Assembly: GCF_016811995.1 (NCBI RefSeq)
Contig: NZ_CP069159.1
Location: forward strand, 3,100,001-3,164,000
Direction of reading: 5' to 3'
Length of the DNA stretch: 64,000 nt
DNA from: Citrobacter sp. R56
Lineage (GTDB): Bacteria > Pseudomonadota > Gammaproteobacteria > Enterobacterales > Enterobacteriaceae
The position numbers and the translations under genes are program-made. This document shows, one piece after another, positions 50,232-60,205 of this stretch. Under the pieces are notes generated by a model that saw only the letters and a list, made by a program, of their open reading frames with translations, was not told the origin of the DNA and did no database searches. Position 1 is the first letter of the stretch. The number at the start of each line of letters is the position of its first letter.

Positions 50232-51281
50232 ATGCCCGTTTTGCAGTGGAGTTCGTTGTTTCTGCTCTCTCTCCTGCTCTCGCTGATTTTTCTCTTCTTG
50301 CATCTCCCGGCGGCACTTCTGCTCGGTCCGATGATCGCAGGCATTGTATTCAGTATGAAAGGCGTCACTCTCCGCCTTCCCCGTTCCGCTTTTCTTGCTG
50401 CGCAGGCGATTCTTGGCTGTATGATTGCGCAAAACATGACCGGTTCGATCTTGACCACCCTGGCGGTGAACTGGCCGGTTGTGCTGGCCATCCTGTTAGT
50501 CACTCTGCTCTCCAGCGCGGCGGTCGGCTGGCTGTTGGTGCGCTATAGCGGCTTACCAGGCAACACCGGCGCGTGGGGCTCATCCCCCGGCGGGGCGGCG
50601 GCGATGGTTGCCATGGCCCAGGACTACGGCGCAGATATTCGACTGGTGGCGTTTATGCAATATCTGCGGGTACTGTTCGTTGCTGGCGCAGCGGTCTTAG
50701 TCACGCGTATTGCACTGGGCGACAGTGCCGAAGCGGTCAGCCAACAGATTGAATGGTTCCCGCCGCTCAGCCTGAACCTGTTAACCACCCTGCTGCTTGC
50801 CGCAGTCGCGGGAATTGCCGGGCGCGTATTACGCATTCCTTCCGGCACCATGCTGCTGCCGATGCTGGCGGGCGCGGTGCTGCATTCAGGTGGAATTGTT
50901 GAAATTGAATTACCGGAATGGCTGCTGGCGGCGGCTTACATGGCGATCGGCTGGCGTATTGGGCTGGGTTTCGACAAACAGGTGTTCTTTATGGCACTGC
51001 GCCCGCTGCCGCAAATTCTGGCCTCTATCTTTGCCCTGTTGGCAATTTGCGCAGCAATGGCATGGGGACTCGCCCACTACATGCAGATTGATTTTATGAC
51101 CGCTTACCTTGCCACCAGCCCCGGAGGGCTGGACACGGTGGCGGTGATCGCCGCAGGCAGCAATGCCAACATGGCGCTAATCATGGCGATGCAGACCCTG
51201 AGGCTGTTTAGCATTTTGCTAACCGGTCCCGCCGTGGCCCGGTTTATTTCTGCCCATGCGCCGAAACAGCCGCTGTCATGA
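50232..51281 (+). CDS. abrB: AbrB family membrane protein
   Basis: This 349-residue polytopic protein has about nine to ten hydrophobic segments and the duplicated AbrB (ammonia monooxygenase-like) domain, with SSPGGAAAMVAMAQDYGADIRLVAFMQYLRV and TSPGGLDTVAVIAAGSNANM as the repeated halves. E. coli AbrB (YbgN) was named as a regulator of aidB; a transport function seems as likely. I start at the ATG at 50232 after GGGAG; the frame is open 37 codons further upstream but overlaps the gltA downstream region. In E. coli several fimbrial genes separate it from gltA; here they are absent. Confidence 0.88.
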   Translation: MPVLQWSSLFLLSLLLSLIFLFLHLPAALLLGPMIAGIVFSMKGVTLRLPRSAFLAAQAILGCMIAQNMTGSILTTLAVNWPVVLAILLVTLLSSAAVGWLLVRYSGLPGNTGAWGSSPGGAAAMVAMAQDYGADIRLVAFMQYLRVLFVAGAAVLVTRIALGDSAEAVSQQIEWFPPLSLNLLTTLLLAAVAGIAGRVLRIPSGTMLLPMLAGAVLHSGGIVEIELPEWLLAAAYMAIGWRIGLGFDKQVFFMALRPLPQILASIFALLAICAAMAWGLAHYMQIDFMTAYLATSPGGLDTVAVIAAGSNANMALIMAMQTLRLFSILLTGPAVARFISAHAPKQPLS

Positions 51282-51290
51282 CGAGACGTA

Positions 51291-52151
51291 TTAATCCGGA
51301 AATTCGGTTTCCGTGACGGTGGTTCCTGCCGTGGCCGACTCCAGTAAAAACTCCGTCGTCCCTCCCGGGAAACTCTGCGTAATATGCAAAACGTTATCCC
51401 CTTGCCATTGATATTCCACACGTTCGGTATCGCCCAGTTTTTCAATGGTGAGGTTTTTGCCTGGGGTCAATGTCGGCAGCAGATTTCCGCTATCTGACCG
51501 CGCTTTCCGGTGCGCCTCGTAGGCGTCGTTCATCGACATATTAGGGTAGAAACAGCGCGTCATTGCCCCATTTTCATACACATATTCCATATCCCGTGGC
51601 CCCAATTCACACTTGCGGATATCCGGTTTTGCGGCCTGTTTATTCTCATCGCGAGTGTAAGTGACGATTTTATCTTCATATAAAAAGGCCAGTTTGCTGC
51701 CAAAATCGAGTAACTCAACGCCCGCAACCGGGCACTCTCCCACCGGCGATGTTGTCTCCAGAATGGTGAGTTTTTCAGGAAGTTTCAGACCGACACTGGC
51801 AAACAGGGAAGTGTAGAGTTCGACGGTGCTATTGCTGTGATAATACTTAATGGGCGTCTGAACGTAGGAGTTCCAGGACAAACGACACGCCGTACCGAAC
51901 ATCATCTCATGACCTTTGAAGGCGATTGGCTTGTCGGTGAATGTCTGTTGGTAAAAGGCGTCAGGGTGGTTTTTATCCCCCATCAGCGATTCCCGACTGA
52001 CCGACGCATAGCGCCACTGCGAGCCATCAAGCCTTTGCGTCAGTTCCTCAACCGGTGAGTTGATGGGTAACGGGCTGTCGCTGGCATAAACAGTGGTAAC
52101 ACCTGTCGAGATGAAAAGTAATGCAACACCATAAAAACGCCGAAAATCCAT
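51291..52151 (-). CDS. Exported protein of unknown function
   Basis: I do not recognise this 286-residue protein. It has a clear signal peptide (VALLFISTGVTTVYA, cut near residue 23). The mature part is mixed, with four cysteines (CRLSWN, GECPVAG, RKCELG, TRCFYP) that could form two disulfides in the periplasm. It ends with strand-like segments (NLTIEKLGDTERVEYQWQGD). GAGAG stands upstream of the ATG. It is convergent with abrB and follows nei, with a 53-base gap. It lies where E. coli K-12 has abrB next to nei, so it is an accessory gene. Confidence 0.8.
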   Translation of the reverse strand: MDFRRFYGVALLFISTGVTTVYASDSPLPINSPVEELTQRLDGSQWRYASVSRESLMGDKNHPDAFYQQTFTDKPIAFKGHEMMFGTACRLSWNSYVQTPIKYYHSNSTVELYTSLFASVGLKLPEKLTILETTSPVGECPVAGVELLDFGSKLAFLYEDKIVTYTRDENKQAAKPDIRKCELGPRDMEYVYENGAMTRCFYPNMSMNDAYEAHRKARSDSGNLLPTLTPGKNLTIEKLGDTERVEYQWQGDNVLHITQSFPGGTTEFLLESATAGTTVTETEFPD

Positions 52152-52204
52152 TTTCTCTCCTGCTCAAATTCCAGACCCGCGGTGTGCAAGGGTAACGTGT
52201 CGTA

Positions 52205-52996
52205 CTACCGTTGACAATGCGGGCACCAGTAAAACGGTCGTGACGAAAGCATCGTTTTTTCGATAATACCGCCGCAGCGCTCGCAGGCTTCGCCGTCGCG
52301 ATGAAAGACCTTAAAGCGAAACAGCGCACCATGATGTTTATTGTCATCCGCCTGACCCCGGGTGGTATAAGACAGACGAGGAATATCGAGCAACGCGTGA
52401 GATAACGCCACGCGCTGCGAATCGCTGAGATCTTTCGCCTTGTGCTGCCCGGTCAATCCCACCTGCCAGAGGATCTCCACCCGCAGATAGTTTCCCAGTC
52501 CGGCGAGAAACGCCTGATCCAGCAAAAGCCCGGAAAACTGGCGATTGCGAAAACGCGGAGAAAGCAGTCGGGCTTCAACGGCCTCGGGCGTTAAACGTGG
52601 ATCCAGAACATCCGGCCCGACCCGTTGTAGAAACGGATGCGTGCTCAGCTGTTCAGGGGTCAGTATGTCAATATCGGACGCACTATACAGCAGGATGGTT
52701 TTATCGGCGGTTTGCAACCTGACGCGCAAAACGCGTGTGGTTTGCGGCGTTTCACCGGTATCGACCACCCGCCACACGCCATAAAGCTGATTGTGGCTGT
52801 AAAGGGTGAGTCCTTTGGAGAAGTGGGTCAGCAACGCTTTTCCGCGCGTTTCCATACGGGTGACGGTTTGCCCAATCAGCGGTGATTGATACGGTTTTAA
52901 CCGATCAAAAGCAAACCAGACGTCCGTCAGCGGTTTGCCTTTGATCGCCGCCTCCAGGTTATCCGCCGCGCGGCGGATCTCCGGGCCTTCTGGCAT
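52205..52996 (-). CDS. nei: Endonuclease VIII (DNA glycosylase/AP lyase)
   Basis: Nei removes oxidised pyrimidines from DNA and cuts the strand by beta/delta elimination. The 263 residues begin [14 protein letters not shown] after the initiator methionine; Pro1 is the nucleophile and Glu2 the acid. Lys52 lies in [19 protein letters not shown]. The C-terminal zinc finger is [24 protein letters not shown]. It starts 14 bases after pcp and is probably in the same transcript. Confidence 0.97.
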   Translation of the reverse strand: MPEGPEIRRAADNLEAAIKGKPLTDVWFAFDRLKPYQSPLIGQTVTRMETRGKALLTHFSKGLTLYSHNQLYGVWRVVDTGETPQTTRVLRVRLQTADKTILLYSASDIDILTPEQLSTHPFLQRVGPDVLDPRLTPEAVEARLLSPRFRNRQFSGLLLDQAFLAGLGNYLRVEILWQVGLTGQHKAKDLSDSQRVALSHALLDIPRLSYTTRGQADDNKHHGALFRFKVFHRDGEACERCGGIIEKTMLSSRPFYWCPHCQR

Positions 52997-53010
52997 GGTT
53001 CTGTCCTTAC

Positions 53011-53655
53011 TTAATGGGTTGCGCCGCCCGTAACGGCGATATCATTTTCTACCTGTAACGCCGTGGTAATAGCGATCTCCAGCGCCTGTCGCACCGTTGC
53101 CGCCGCCATGCTTGGCGCGCCGGGGTGCGCGGCCGCCTGTTCTGGCAAATAAGGGATATGAATGAATCCCCCCTTCACCTCCGGCCTGGCGTTGAGTTTA
53201 TGCAGCAGACCGTACATCACGTGGTTACAGACAAACGTCCCCGCCGTTTGCGACACCGAGGCCGGAACACCCGCTTCGCGCATTGCCGCCACCATCGCTT
53301 TGATGGGCAGCGTACTAAACCAGGCCGCTGGCCCCTGCGCCACTATCGGCTCATCAACCGGCTGCTTGCCACGGTTATCCGGGATACGGGCATCATCAAT
53401 GTTGATGGCCACCCGCTCAACCGTAATATCCGCACGGCCTCCCGCCTGACCGACAGCCAGCACCAGCGAAGGCGACAACGCATCAATGGCAGCGTTCAGT
53501 ACCGTGAGCGATTCACCAAACACGCACGGCAGTTGACGCGCCACCACGCGACATCCTGCGATAATAGCATTGTCGAGCCGGGAGACCACTTCCCAGGAAG
53601 GGTTAACCTGTTCGCCGCCAAAGGGCTCAAATCCGGTGATTAAGACAGTTTTCAT
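53011..53655 (-). CDS. pcp: Pyrrolidone-carboxylate peptidase (pyroglutamyl peptidase I)
   Basis: Pcp removes N-terminal pyroglutamate from peptides, releasing 5-oxoproline. This C15 cysteine peptidase has 214 residues. The catalytic cysteine is in [16 protein letters not shown], the glutamate in [18 protein letters not shown] (about residue 80) and the histidine in [12 protein letters not shown]. It follows the DUF969/DUF979 transporter genes and the pxp genes, so released 5-oxoproline can be opened to glutamate by PxpABC. K-12 lacks this gene here; Salmonella has a pcp. Confidence 0.95.
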   Translation of the reverse strand: MKTVLITGFEPFGGEQVNPSWEVVSRLDNAIIAGCRVVARQLPCVFGESLTVLNAAIDALSPSLVLAVGQAGGRADITVERVAINIDDARIPDNRGKQPVDEPIVAQGPAAWFSTLPIKAMVAAMREAGVPASVSQTAGTFVCNHVMYGLLHKLNARPEVKGGFIHIPYLPEQAAAHPGAPSMAAATVRQALEIAITTALQVENDIAVTGGATH

Positions 53656-53669
53656 GGATTGCCCCCTCC

Positions 53670-54665
53670 TTACAGGAACATCAGGAAATACATCAGGAAC
53701 ACGTTGACCAACAGCAGCAGCGCGCCGGTCGGCACCTGCGCTTTAATGACCGCGTTTTTATCCGGCAGTTCCAGCAGTGCTGCCGGTACGATGTTGAAGT
53801 TGGCGGCCATCGGGGTCATCAGCGTTCCGCAGTAGCCGGAGAACATGCCGATGGCCGCCATCACCGCCGGATTGCCACCGTGCTGCAACACCAGAATCGG
53901 AATGCCAATTCCCGCCGTCACAATCGGGAAGGCGGCAAATGCATTGCCCATCACCATGGTCAGCAGCGCCATACCGAGGGTGTAAACCGCGACGGCCACA
54001 AAGCGGCTGTCAACGGCAAGGTAGTGCTGGGTGAGATACGAAATCCCGCTGCCAACGCCCGCCGCCGTAAACAGTAATCCCAGCGTGGCGAGAATTTGCG
54101 GCAGGATGAAGGCCCAACCAATAGAATCCAGAAGACGGCGCGCCTCCTGAATCGGCTGATGGACACTCTCGCGGGTCATTTTTATCGCCATCCCCAGTCC
54201 GATCACCGTCCCTGCCGTCATCGAAAACAGCGTGACCAGCGTGGAGTGATTGCCGGGGCCAAACAGCGCGTTCTGTAAACCGGGGATGTGGTTGAACATC
54301 AGCACGCCGATCACCGTCACCACCGGGATCGCCAGTGCCGGATAAAACAGACGGTTGCCCAGCCGGGTGGCGCTCTCCTGACGCTGCTCGCGGGTACGCT
54401 GGTGATAGCTGCCCAGCTTCACGCCGCCAAAACCGGCAATCAGCGCCATCAGCACCACCGCCACGCCGACCGCAATGTGCACCATACGTTTGTCGCCAAC
54501 CAGCGAATATGTCCAGTCACCCACTAAAAACAGCAGGCCATAAACGCCCCAGAACAATCCGGTCGTTAAACGGCGCGGATTGGCTTTATCCCGCCAGGAC
54601 ATCACGGCAACCAGCAGCAACACCACACCGGCCAGCCAGTAGAGATAGCTTTGCTGAAAATTCAT
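53670..54665 (-). CDS. DUF979 membrane protein, putative 5-oxoproline transporter subunit
   Basis: This 331-residue protein has about nine membrane segments and belongs to DUF979. With the DUF969 partner encoded just upstream it forms a two-gene system predicted to import 5-oxoproline, from its constant association with pxp and pcp genes and, as I recall, from mutant fitness data in other bacteria. Its ATG at 54665 overlaps the stop of the DUF969 gene by four bases. A longer frame upstream is only the opposite-phase shadow of that gene. Confidence 0.87.
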   Translation of the reverse strand: MNFQQSYLYWLAGVVLLLVAVMSWRDKANPRRLTTGLFWGVYGLLFLVGDWTYSLVGDKRMVHIAVGVAVVLMALIAGFGGVKLGSYHQRTREQRQESATRLGNRLFYPALAIPVVTVIGVLMFNHIPGLQNALFGPGNHSTLVTLFSMTAGTVIGLGMAIKMTRESVHQPIQEARRLLDSIGWAFILPQILATLGLLFTAAGVGSGISYLTQHYLAVDSRFVAVAVYTLGMALLTMVMGNAFAAFPIVTAGIGIPILVLQHGGNPAVMAAIGMFSGYCGTLMTPMAANFNIVPAALLELPDKNAVIKAQVPTGALLLLVNVFLMYFLMFL

Positions 54666-55390
54666 TTCGCTTCTCCTTTGCTGGTCGCGACGGTATTCAC
54701 TTTCGCCATTTCTCGCTGCAGATAGTTGTCCAGACGCCATAGCCTTGTTGCGTGGATCAGGAAGGCGCATATCGCCGTCGGGATCCCCCACAGGGCAATG
54801 TGCAACGGCTCAGTCTGGATCCCTCCCGACTCCAGCATAAAATTGTGCATGAAAATAATGGCGCCAAAGGCCACGAAAATGTCCTCGCCAAAGAACAGCC
54901 CAACGTTGTCGGTCGCCGCCGACATCGCCCGCAGGCGGTAACGCACCGCGCCGGGAAGCGCGCCGTGATTTTTTTCTGCCGCCCCTTCCGCCATCGGCGC
55001 CAGCAGCGGGCGCACCATTTGCGGATGGCCGCCGAGGCTTGTCAGCCCCAGCGCAGCGGTGGCTTCACGAACTAACAGATAAACAATCAGCAGGCGTCCC
55101 GCCGTGGCGCTGTGGATTTTGGCGATCCACGCCTGGGCGCGCTCTTTCAACCCGTGGCGCTCCAGCAGACCAATAACGGCCAGCGGGATCAGCAGGGTAA
55201 ACGGCAGATTACGGGTGTTGAGGAAACCTTCCCCCAGTTTTTCAAGGATCGTGGCGATCGGCATATGCGCCGCCAGTCCGGTGACGATCCCGGCAACGAT
55301 GACCACCAATACCGGGTTAAAGCGTAAGAGAAAGCCAACCACAATGACGGCGATCCCCATCAGTGGCCAGAGTGCGACTGCATCTTCCAT
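54662..55390 (-). CDS. DUF969 membrane protein, putative 5-oxoproline transporter subunit
   Basis: This 242-residue DUF969 protein has five or six membrane segments, including LWPLMGIAVIVVGFLLRF at the start and LLIPLAVIGLLERHGLKE. It pairs with DUF979. The pair sits between pcp and pxpA in one direction, which fits uptake of pyroglutamate or small pyroglutamyl compounds. Confidence 0.87.
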   Translation of the reverse strand: MEDAVALWPLMGIAVIVVGFLLRFNPVLVVIVAGIVTGLAAHMPIATILEKLGEGFLNTRNLPFTLLIPLAVIGLLERHGLKERAQAWIAKIHSATAGRLLIVYLLVREATAALGLTSLGGHPQMVRPLLAPMAEGAAEKNHGALPGAVRYRLRAMSAATDNVGLFFGEDIFVAFGAIIFMHNFMLESGGIQTEPLHIALWGIPTAICAFLIHATRLWRLDNYLQREMAKVNTVATSKGEAK

Positions 55391-55442
55391 AGTCCATTCC
55401 TGTCAGTTATGTTGCGTGTTATTTTATTTTTATATTAATGAC

Positions 55443-56177
55443 TTATGCGCCAATCTGAATATTGTATGCGTTGAACGCGGCGCGCAAGCGGCGGGCAAAA
55501 GCGAGTGCGTGCTCGCCATCCCCGTGTAGACACACCGTTTGCGCCACCACTTTCGCCCACTCGCCGGTAATGCTTTTGACTCGCCCGGACTGCACCATCT
55601 CCAGGGTTTGCGCCAGAGACTGTTCTTCGTCATCGATAAGCGCCCCTGGCTGGGTGCGTGGCACCAGACTGCCATCCGCCAGATACCCCCGATCGGCAAA
55701 CACTTCCTGGCGCGTCGTCAGGCCATAGTGTGCGCCTGCGCGGATCAGCTCACTGCCGGCCAGCCCCACCAGAATCAACGCCGGATCGCAGGCATGCACC
55801 GCCCTGGCGATAGCATCTGCCAGCTGCGCGTCTTTGGCCGCCTGGTTATACAACATGCCGTGGGGTTTAACGTGGCGCATCACGCCGCCTTCCGCCTTTG
55901 CGATTGCCGCCAGCGCGCCAATTTGATACAGCGTTTGCGCATACACCGTTTCCGGCGGTAGCGTCATGGCGGTGCGACCAAAGTTTTCCCGATCCGGAAA
56001 ACTGGGGTGCGCGCCAATCGCTACGCCATTTTTTAGTGCTTCGCGCACGCTGACCAGCATGGTTTGCGCATCGCCCGCGTGAAATCCGCAGGCAATATTG
56101 GCTGAGGAGACCAGCGTGAGCAGTTCGCTGTCGCTGGCGCAGCCTTCGCCTAAGTCTGCATTGAGGTCAATTTTCAT
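55443..56177 (-). CDS. pxpA: 5-Oxoprolinase subunit A
   Basis: PxpA, a LamB/YcsF-family protein, acts with PxpB and PxpC to hydrolyse 5-oxoproline to glutamate with ATP. The 244 residues begin [13 protein letters not shown]. The conserved [13 protein letters not shown] segment is near residue 29 and [17 protein letters not shown] near residue 93. I use the ATG at 56177; a GTG one codon earlier is possible. It overlaps pxpC by eleven bases. Formerly ybgL. Confidence 0.96.
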   Translation of the reverse strand: MKIDLNADLGEGCASDSELLTLVSSANIACGFHAGDAQTMLVSVREALKNGVAIGAHPSFPDRENFGRTAMTLPPETVYAQTLYQIGALAAIAKAEGGVMRHVKPHGMLYNQAAKDAQLADAIARAVHACDPALILVGLAGSELIRAGAHYGLTTRQEVFADRGYLADGSLVPRTQPGALIDDEEQSLAQTLEMVQSGRVKSITGEWAKVVAQTVCLHGDGEHALAFARRLRAAFNAYNIQIGA

Positions 56178-57099
56178 CACTGAGCCGCCATGTGAGCTGT
56201 TCCAGGTAACGTTGCTGATCCCGGCGCGCTTTTAGCGCCTCCTCCAGCGAACACTGAACAAAATGAATCGGCTGTCCGAGGGGAATTTGCGCCAGGTGGT
56301 ACATATCGGCTTCGATAATGCAGGCGATCCGCGGATAGCCGCCCGTTGTCTGGGCATCATTCATCAGCACTATCGGCTGACCATTGTGCGGCACCTGCAC
56401 GACGCCTGGCAGTAAACCGTGGGACATCAGTTCACGATCCGTGGTGCGTGTTAACGGCTGCCCCTGCAAACGATAGCCCATCCGGTTACTTTGCGGGCTG
56501 AGTTGCCAGGGCGAGCGCCAGAATGCCTCCTGCGAGGCCGTATCAAATTCATGATATTCCGGGCCAGGTAGCGCGCGGATCCAGTTCCCCCACAGCAGTT
56601 GCTTAACCCCCTGCGGACCGCTGAATTGCCGTGCGGGTTTCCCGGTTGCCAGGCGGTCTCCGTCTTTTAACAGACGCCCCTCCAGGCCGCCGATCCCCAC
56701 TTTCAGATCGGTACTGCATGAGCCCATCACCGGTGGGACATCAATCCCGCCCGCGATAGCCAAATAACTGCGCATCCCGTGTTGGGGTCGTTTTAGCGTC
56801 AGCCGCTGCCCTGCCTTCATCGGCAACCGCCAGCCTGTCCAGACGGGTTTGTCGTCCAGTCGCGCCTCGCAGCTTGCGCCGGTCAGCGCAAACCAGCCGT
56901 CCGCCATAAACTCCACCACCAGTTGCCCCAGCGTCACTTCCAGCGCCGCGGCATTGGCATCATTGCCCACCAGCAGATTGGCGATGTGCAACGCCGGTTT
57001 ATCCAGCGCGCCACAATGGCTAATCCCGGACTGACGAAAACCCTGCCGTCCGCCATCTTGTACGGAGGTGTACAGACCCGCACGAATAATATTCAGCAT
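56167..57099 (-). CDS. pxpC: 5-Oxoprolinase subunit C
   Basis: PxpC is homologous to the allophanate hydrolase/biotin-dependent carboxyltransferase 2 family (AHS2). The 310 residues begin [33 protein letters not shown], a family hallmark, and later contain [14 protein letters not shown] and [10 protein letters not shown]. It overlaps pxpB by seven bases and pxpA by eleven. Formerly ybgK. Confidence 0.96.
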   Translation of the reverse strand: MLNIIRAGLYTSVQDGGRQGFRQSGISHCGALDKPALHIANLLVGNDANAAALEVTLGQLVVEFMADGWFALTGASCEARLDDKPVWTGWRLPMKAGQRLTLKRPQHGMRSYLAIAGGIDVPPVMGSCSTDLKVGIGGLEGRLLKDGDRLATGKPARQFSGPQGVKQLLWGNWIRALPGPEYHEFDTASQEAFWRSPWQLSPQSNRMGYRLQGQPLTRTTDRELMSHGLLPGVVQVPHNGQPIVLMNDAQTTGGYPRIACIIEADMYHLAQIPLGQPIHFVQCSLEEALKARRDQQRYLEQLTWRLSDEN

Positions 57100-57749
57100 A
57101 CGCCCTCCTTCTGCGGCACAAATCGCACACTGTCTCCGGGACGCAGCAGAATCGGTTCATCCCGCATAGGGTCGAACAGTTTTAACGAGGTATGACCGAT
57201 CAACTGCCAGCCGCCCGGTGTCGACAAGGGGTAAATCCCCGTTTGCGCGCCGCCGATGCCAACAGAACCTGCCGGAACAAGCAGGCGTGGTTCCGCGCGT
57301 CGCGGGGTATGTAATTGTTCCGGTAAATTCCCAAGATAGGGAAACCCAGGCTGAAAACCTAAAAACCAGACCACGTACTCGACGGAAGAGTGCAGTTCAA
57401 CCACCTGTTTCTCACTCAGGCCGCTGTGTCGGGCCACCTCGGCCAGATCCGGTCCCCCAGTACCGCCGTAAGTGACCGGAATTTCAATAAAACGTGAGTC
57501 AGGCTCCAGCGCCACACTCTCTTCCCACCAGCGCTGCAGGCGCTCTATGGCATCCAGCGCCAGGGTTTGCGGCTCATGCAAAATAACCGTGATATTGTTC
57601 ATTCCCGGTATGGCTTCCGCCACATTCGGCATCTCGGCCAGACGCTGTGTCAGCCGCCAGATACGTTTTTGCGTGGCCAGAGTGACCGGCGGCTCAAGTT
57701 CGAGAACCACCGCCGTTTCACCCAACAGATAACAACGCGCTCGTTGCAC
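57093..57749 (-). CDS. pxpB: 5-Oxoprolinase subunit B
   Basis: PxpB is the AHS1 (KipI-like) subunit of 5-oxoprolinase. The 218 residues contain the family core [25 protein letters not shown] and [26 protein letters not shown]. It lies 21 bases after ybgI. Formerly ybgJ. Confidence 0.96.
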   Translation of the reverse strand: MQRARCYLLGETAVVLELEPPVTLATQKRIWRLTQRLAEMPNVAEAIPGMNNITVILHEPQTLALDAIERLQRWWEESVALEPDSRFIEIPVTYGGTGGPDLAEVARHSGLSEKQVVELHSSVEYVVWFLGFQPGFPYLGNLPEQLHTPRRAEPRLLVPAGSVGIGGAQTGIYPLSTPGGWQLIGHTSLKLFDPMRDEPILLRPGDSVRFVPQKEGVC

Positions 57750-57770
57750 TTTCGTCCCTCTTAGTGTTGT

Positions 57771-58514
57771 TTATGCCGGATTGGGAATATCAATAAAGGT
57801 AACGTCCAGGCTGGTGTTTTCAGTCAGCCATTCGCTTAACGCACGAATACCGCCACGCTCGGTCGCGTGATGCCCGGCGGCATAAAAATGCAGTCCCTGT
57901 TCACGCGCGGAATGAATCGTCTGTTCAGACACTTCGCCCGTAATAAATGCATCGACACCAAAACGGGCGGCGCTGTCGATAAAGCTTTGACCGCCTCCGG
58001 TACACCACGCCACACGCTGAACCGTATCCGGCCCGGTATCCCCACACCATAACGGTTTACGTCCCAGGCGCGCTTCAATCCATGATGCCAACTCCAGCCC
58101 CGGAACCGGCATCGCCAGTTCGCCCCACGGGACTAACGGCTCAATCTCACCCATCACGGTGATCCCGAGCAACGCCGCGAGTTGTGCGTTGTTGCCCAGT
58201 TCAGGATGGGCATCCAGCGGCAGGTGCCAGCCGTAGAGGTTAATATCATGGGTCAGCAGGGTTTTCAGACGCTTACGCTTCATTCCACGAATAACCGGCG
58301 ATTCTCCTTTCCAGAAGTAACCATGATGAACGATAACCGCATCTGCCTGCAGGCGGACGGCTTCGTCAAGCAACGCCTGGCTTGCCGTTACACCGGTCAC
58401 AATTTTTTGTACCGTCGTTTTTCCTTCAACCTGCAATCCATTCGGCGCGTAATCACTGATGGCCGCACTGTTTAGCTTTTCGTTGATCAGATGTTCCAGT
58501 TCAGTGTTTTTCAT
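57771..58514 (-). CDS. ybgI: YbgI, Nif3-family metal-binding protein
   Basis: YbgI belongs to the Nif3/NGG1p-interacting factor family, a conserved dinuclear-metal hexameric protein; a GTP cyclohydrolase I type 2 label is often attached but is weakly supported. The 247 residues include metal-site histidines in VIVHHGYFWKG, LYGWHLPLDAH and FYAAGHHATERGG. Two adjacent ATGs are available; I use the second. It heads the ybgI-pxpBCA run. Confidence 0.94.
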   Translation of the reverse strand: MKNTELEHLINEKLNSAAISDYAPNGLQVEGKTTVQKIVTGVTASQALLDEAVRLQADAVIVHHGYFWKGESPVIRGMKRKRLKTLLTHDINLYGWHLPLDAHPELGNNAQLAALLGITVMGEIEPLVPWGELAMPVPGLELASWIEARLGRKPLWCGDTGPDTVQRVAWCTGGGQSFIDSAARFGVDAFITGEVSEQTIHSAREQGLHFYAAGHHATERGGIRALSEWLTENTSLDVTFIDIPNPA

Positions 58515-58612
58515 CATTGTTCCCTTCTTAATGTATTCATTACGTTAAAATAGCGTTCTCCCGTCAGTTCGTCGATAGCCATTTCTTTGACATATTGATA
58601 AACAACAGCGCC

Positions 58613-58711
58613 ATGTTAAGACGAGATTTTCATGCTGTGCGGCGGTGTGCTGGCCTGGTAGTGATGGGGTTTGCTGAACGGTTTATTGATCCGGTGGCGG
58701 TCGAATCCTGA
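58613..58711 (+). pseudogene. dtpD: Probable relic of dtpD, dipeptide/tripeptide permease
   Basis: In E. coli the dtpD (ybgH) gene lies between ybgI and phr, opposite in direction to both. Here only about 240 bases separate them. A 32-codon frame in the expected direction contains GLVVMGFAERFIDPVAVES. As I remember it, this resembles the POT-transporter segment with GFAELFIDPVAMSQ. The rest of the gene is gone. The call rests on a short match recalled from memory plus exact synteny. Confidence 0.5.
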
Positions 58712-58719
58712 CCTCATTT

Positions 58720-58746
58720 TGCCCGACGCGTAACGCCTGTCGGGCA
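58720..58746 (-). terminator. Hairpin downstream of phr
   Basis: TGCCCGACGCG, TAA, CGCCTGTCGGGCA is an imperfect 11-base-pair hairpin just after the phr stop. It may be a terminator or a REP-like unit. The T run is weak on the minus strand. Confidence 0.55.
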
Positions 58747-58756
58747 TCGTCCTCTT

Positions 58757-60181
58757 CTATGCGCCGCCTTTTCGCGCCGCGTCATACGCCGCCAGCGTTT
58801 CTAATCGCGCCTGTTTGTGATCCACTATCGGGTGCGGGTAATCCAGCGTAACACCGTCTTTCTGCGCCCACGTCCAGGGGGCGTGGATGGCTTTTCCGGG
58901 TACGTTGCGCAATTCCGGCAGCCACCGGCGAATAAAGTCGCCGTCACGGTCAAACTTTTCGCCCTGCGTCGTCGGGTTAAAAATGCGAAAGTACGGCGCG
59001 GCATCGGTGCCGGTCGAAGCGGCCCACTGCCAGCCACCGTTGTTGGCGGCAAGATCGCCATCGATAAGCTGCGACATGAAATAGCGCTCCCCTTCCCGCC
59101 AGTCGATCAACAGGTCTTTCACTAAAAAGCTGGCGGTAATCATCCGTAAGCGATTGTGCATCCATCCTGTCGCATTGAGCTGGCGCATCGCGGCATCCAC
59201 GATGGGGTAGCCCGTTTTCCCTTCCTGCCACGCCTGAAAATGGGCGGCGTTACGCTTCCACTGCACGCGATCGGTCCAGGGAATGAACGGACGGTGTTGG
59301 CACAGCCGCGGATAAAAGGTGATCAAATGCCGGTAAAACTCACGCCAGATAAGCTCATTCAGCCAGACGCTTCCCGCGCCGCCATCAACAGCCTGTGGCT
59401 GCTCCGCCAGTAAGCGATGCAGACACTGACGCGGCGAGAGTCCACCGGTCGCCAGGCTCGCAGATAACCGACTGGTACCTTCAAGGGCCGGAAAGTCCCG
59501 TAACTGCTCATAGCGTTCCGCCGTCTGCTGGCAAAACTGACGCAACTGCGTAATCGCCGCCTTTTCCCCGGCAGGGAAAAAAGTCGGGTCGAAATCCTGC
59601 TGCGGCATCGTCAATGCCAACGGCGCTATGTCGCACGACATTGCCCCACCGTCACGGCGCTCAGGTGCCGCAACACACGCTGGCATCTCCTCTTTGAGTC
59701 GCTTTAGCCAGGCGTTTTTAAAGGGGGTAAACACTTTGTACATGTCGTGATTGCCGGTCATCACCGCGCCGGGCGGCAATATCACGCTGTCGTCAAATCC
59801 TTCACAAACAACCCGGCTTAGCGCACGCTCTACCGCAGCATCACGCTGGCGTTCGTTCACTTCATATTGATAGTTGTAAAACAGATGGCTGACGTCATGC
59901 TGCTGGCATACCTCAGCCACCACGCCGACGCTGGCCGCGAAATCATCCACTTCACGAAACAGCAGTGGGATGCCTTTCTCCGCCAGCGCAATTTGCAACG
60001 CATTGAGCTGGGCATTCACCAATGCAGCCTGACGTGGGGACATGTCGTGCGCCGCCCACTGGGTCGGGGTGGAGATGAACAGTGCCAGCACCTGCGCCGA
60101 ACGATCCCGGCAGGCGGCGGCTAAAGCCAGATTATCATGCAGACGTAAATCACGACGAAACCAGACCAGATGGGTGGTCAT
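58757..60181 (-). CDS. phrB: Deoxyribodipyrimidine photolyase
   Basis: Phr repairs cyclobutane pyrimidine dimers with blue light, using FAD and a methenyltetrahydrofolate antenna. The 474-residue protein has the N-terminal antenna domain (HLVWFRRDLRLHDN) and the C-terminal FAD domain with TGYPIVDAAMRQLNATGWMHNRLRMI and the tryptophan-rich NNGGWQWAASTGTDAAPYFRIFNP. All main motifs are intact. It starts 24 bases after the ybgA stop, so the pair is probably one transcript. Confidence 0.97.
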   Translation of the reverse strand: MTTHLVWFRRDLRLHDNLALAAACRDRSAQVLALFISTPTQWAAHDMSPRQAALVNAQLNALQIALAEKGIPLLFREVDDFAASVGVVAEVCQQHDVSHLFYNYQYEVNERQRDAAVERALSRVVCEGFDDSVILPPGAVMTGNHDMYKVFTPFKNAWLKRLKEEMPACVAAPERRDGGAMSCDIAPLALTMPQQDFDPTFFPAGEKAAITQLRQFCQQTAERYEQLRDFPALEGTSRLSASLATGGLSPRQCLHRLLAEQPQAVDGGAGSVWLNELIWREFYRHLITFYPRLCQHRPFIPWTDRVQWKRNAAHFQAWQEGKTGYPIVDAAMRQLNATGWMHNRLRMITASFLVKDLLIDWREGERYFMSQLIDGDLAANNGGWQWAASTGTDAAPYFRIFNPTTQGEKFDRDGDFIRRWLPELRNVPGKAIHAPWTWAQKDGVTLDYPHPIVDHKQARLETLAAYDAARKGGA

Positions 60182-60205
60182 AACACTCCTGAATCAGTAA
60201 TACGT

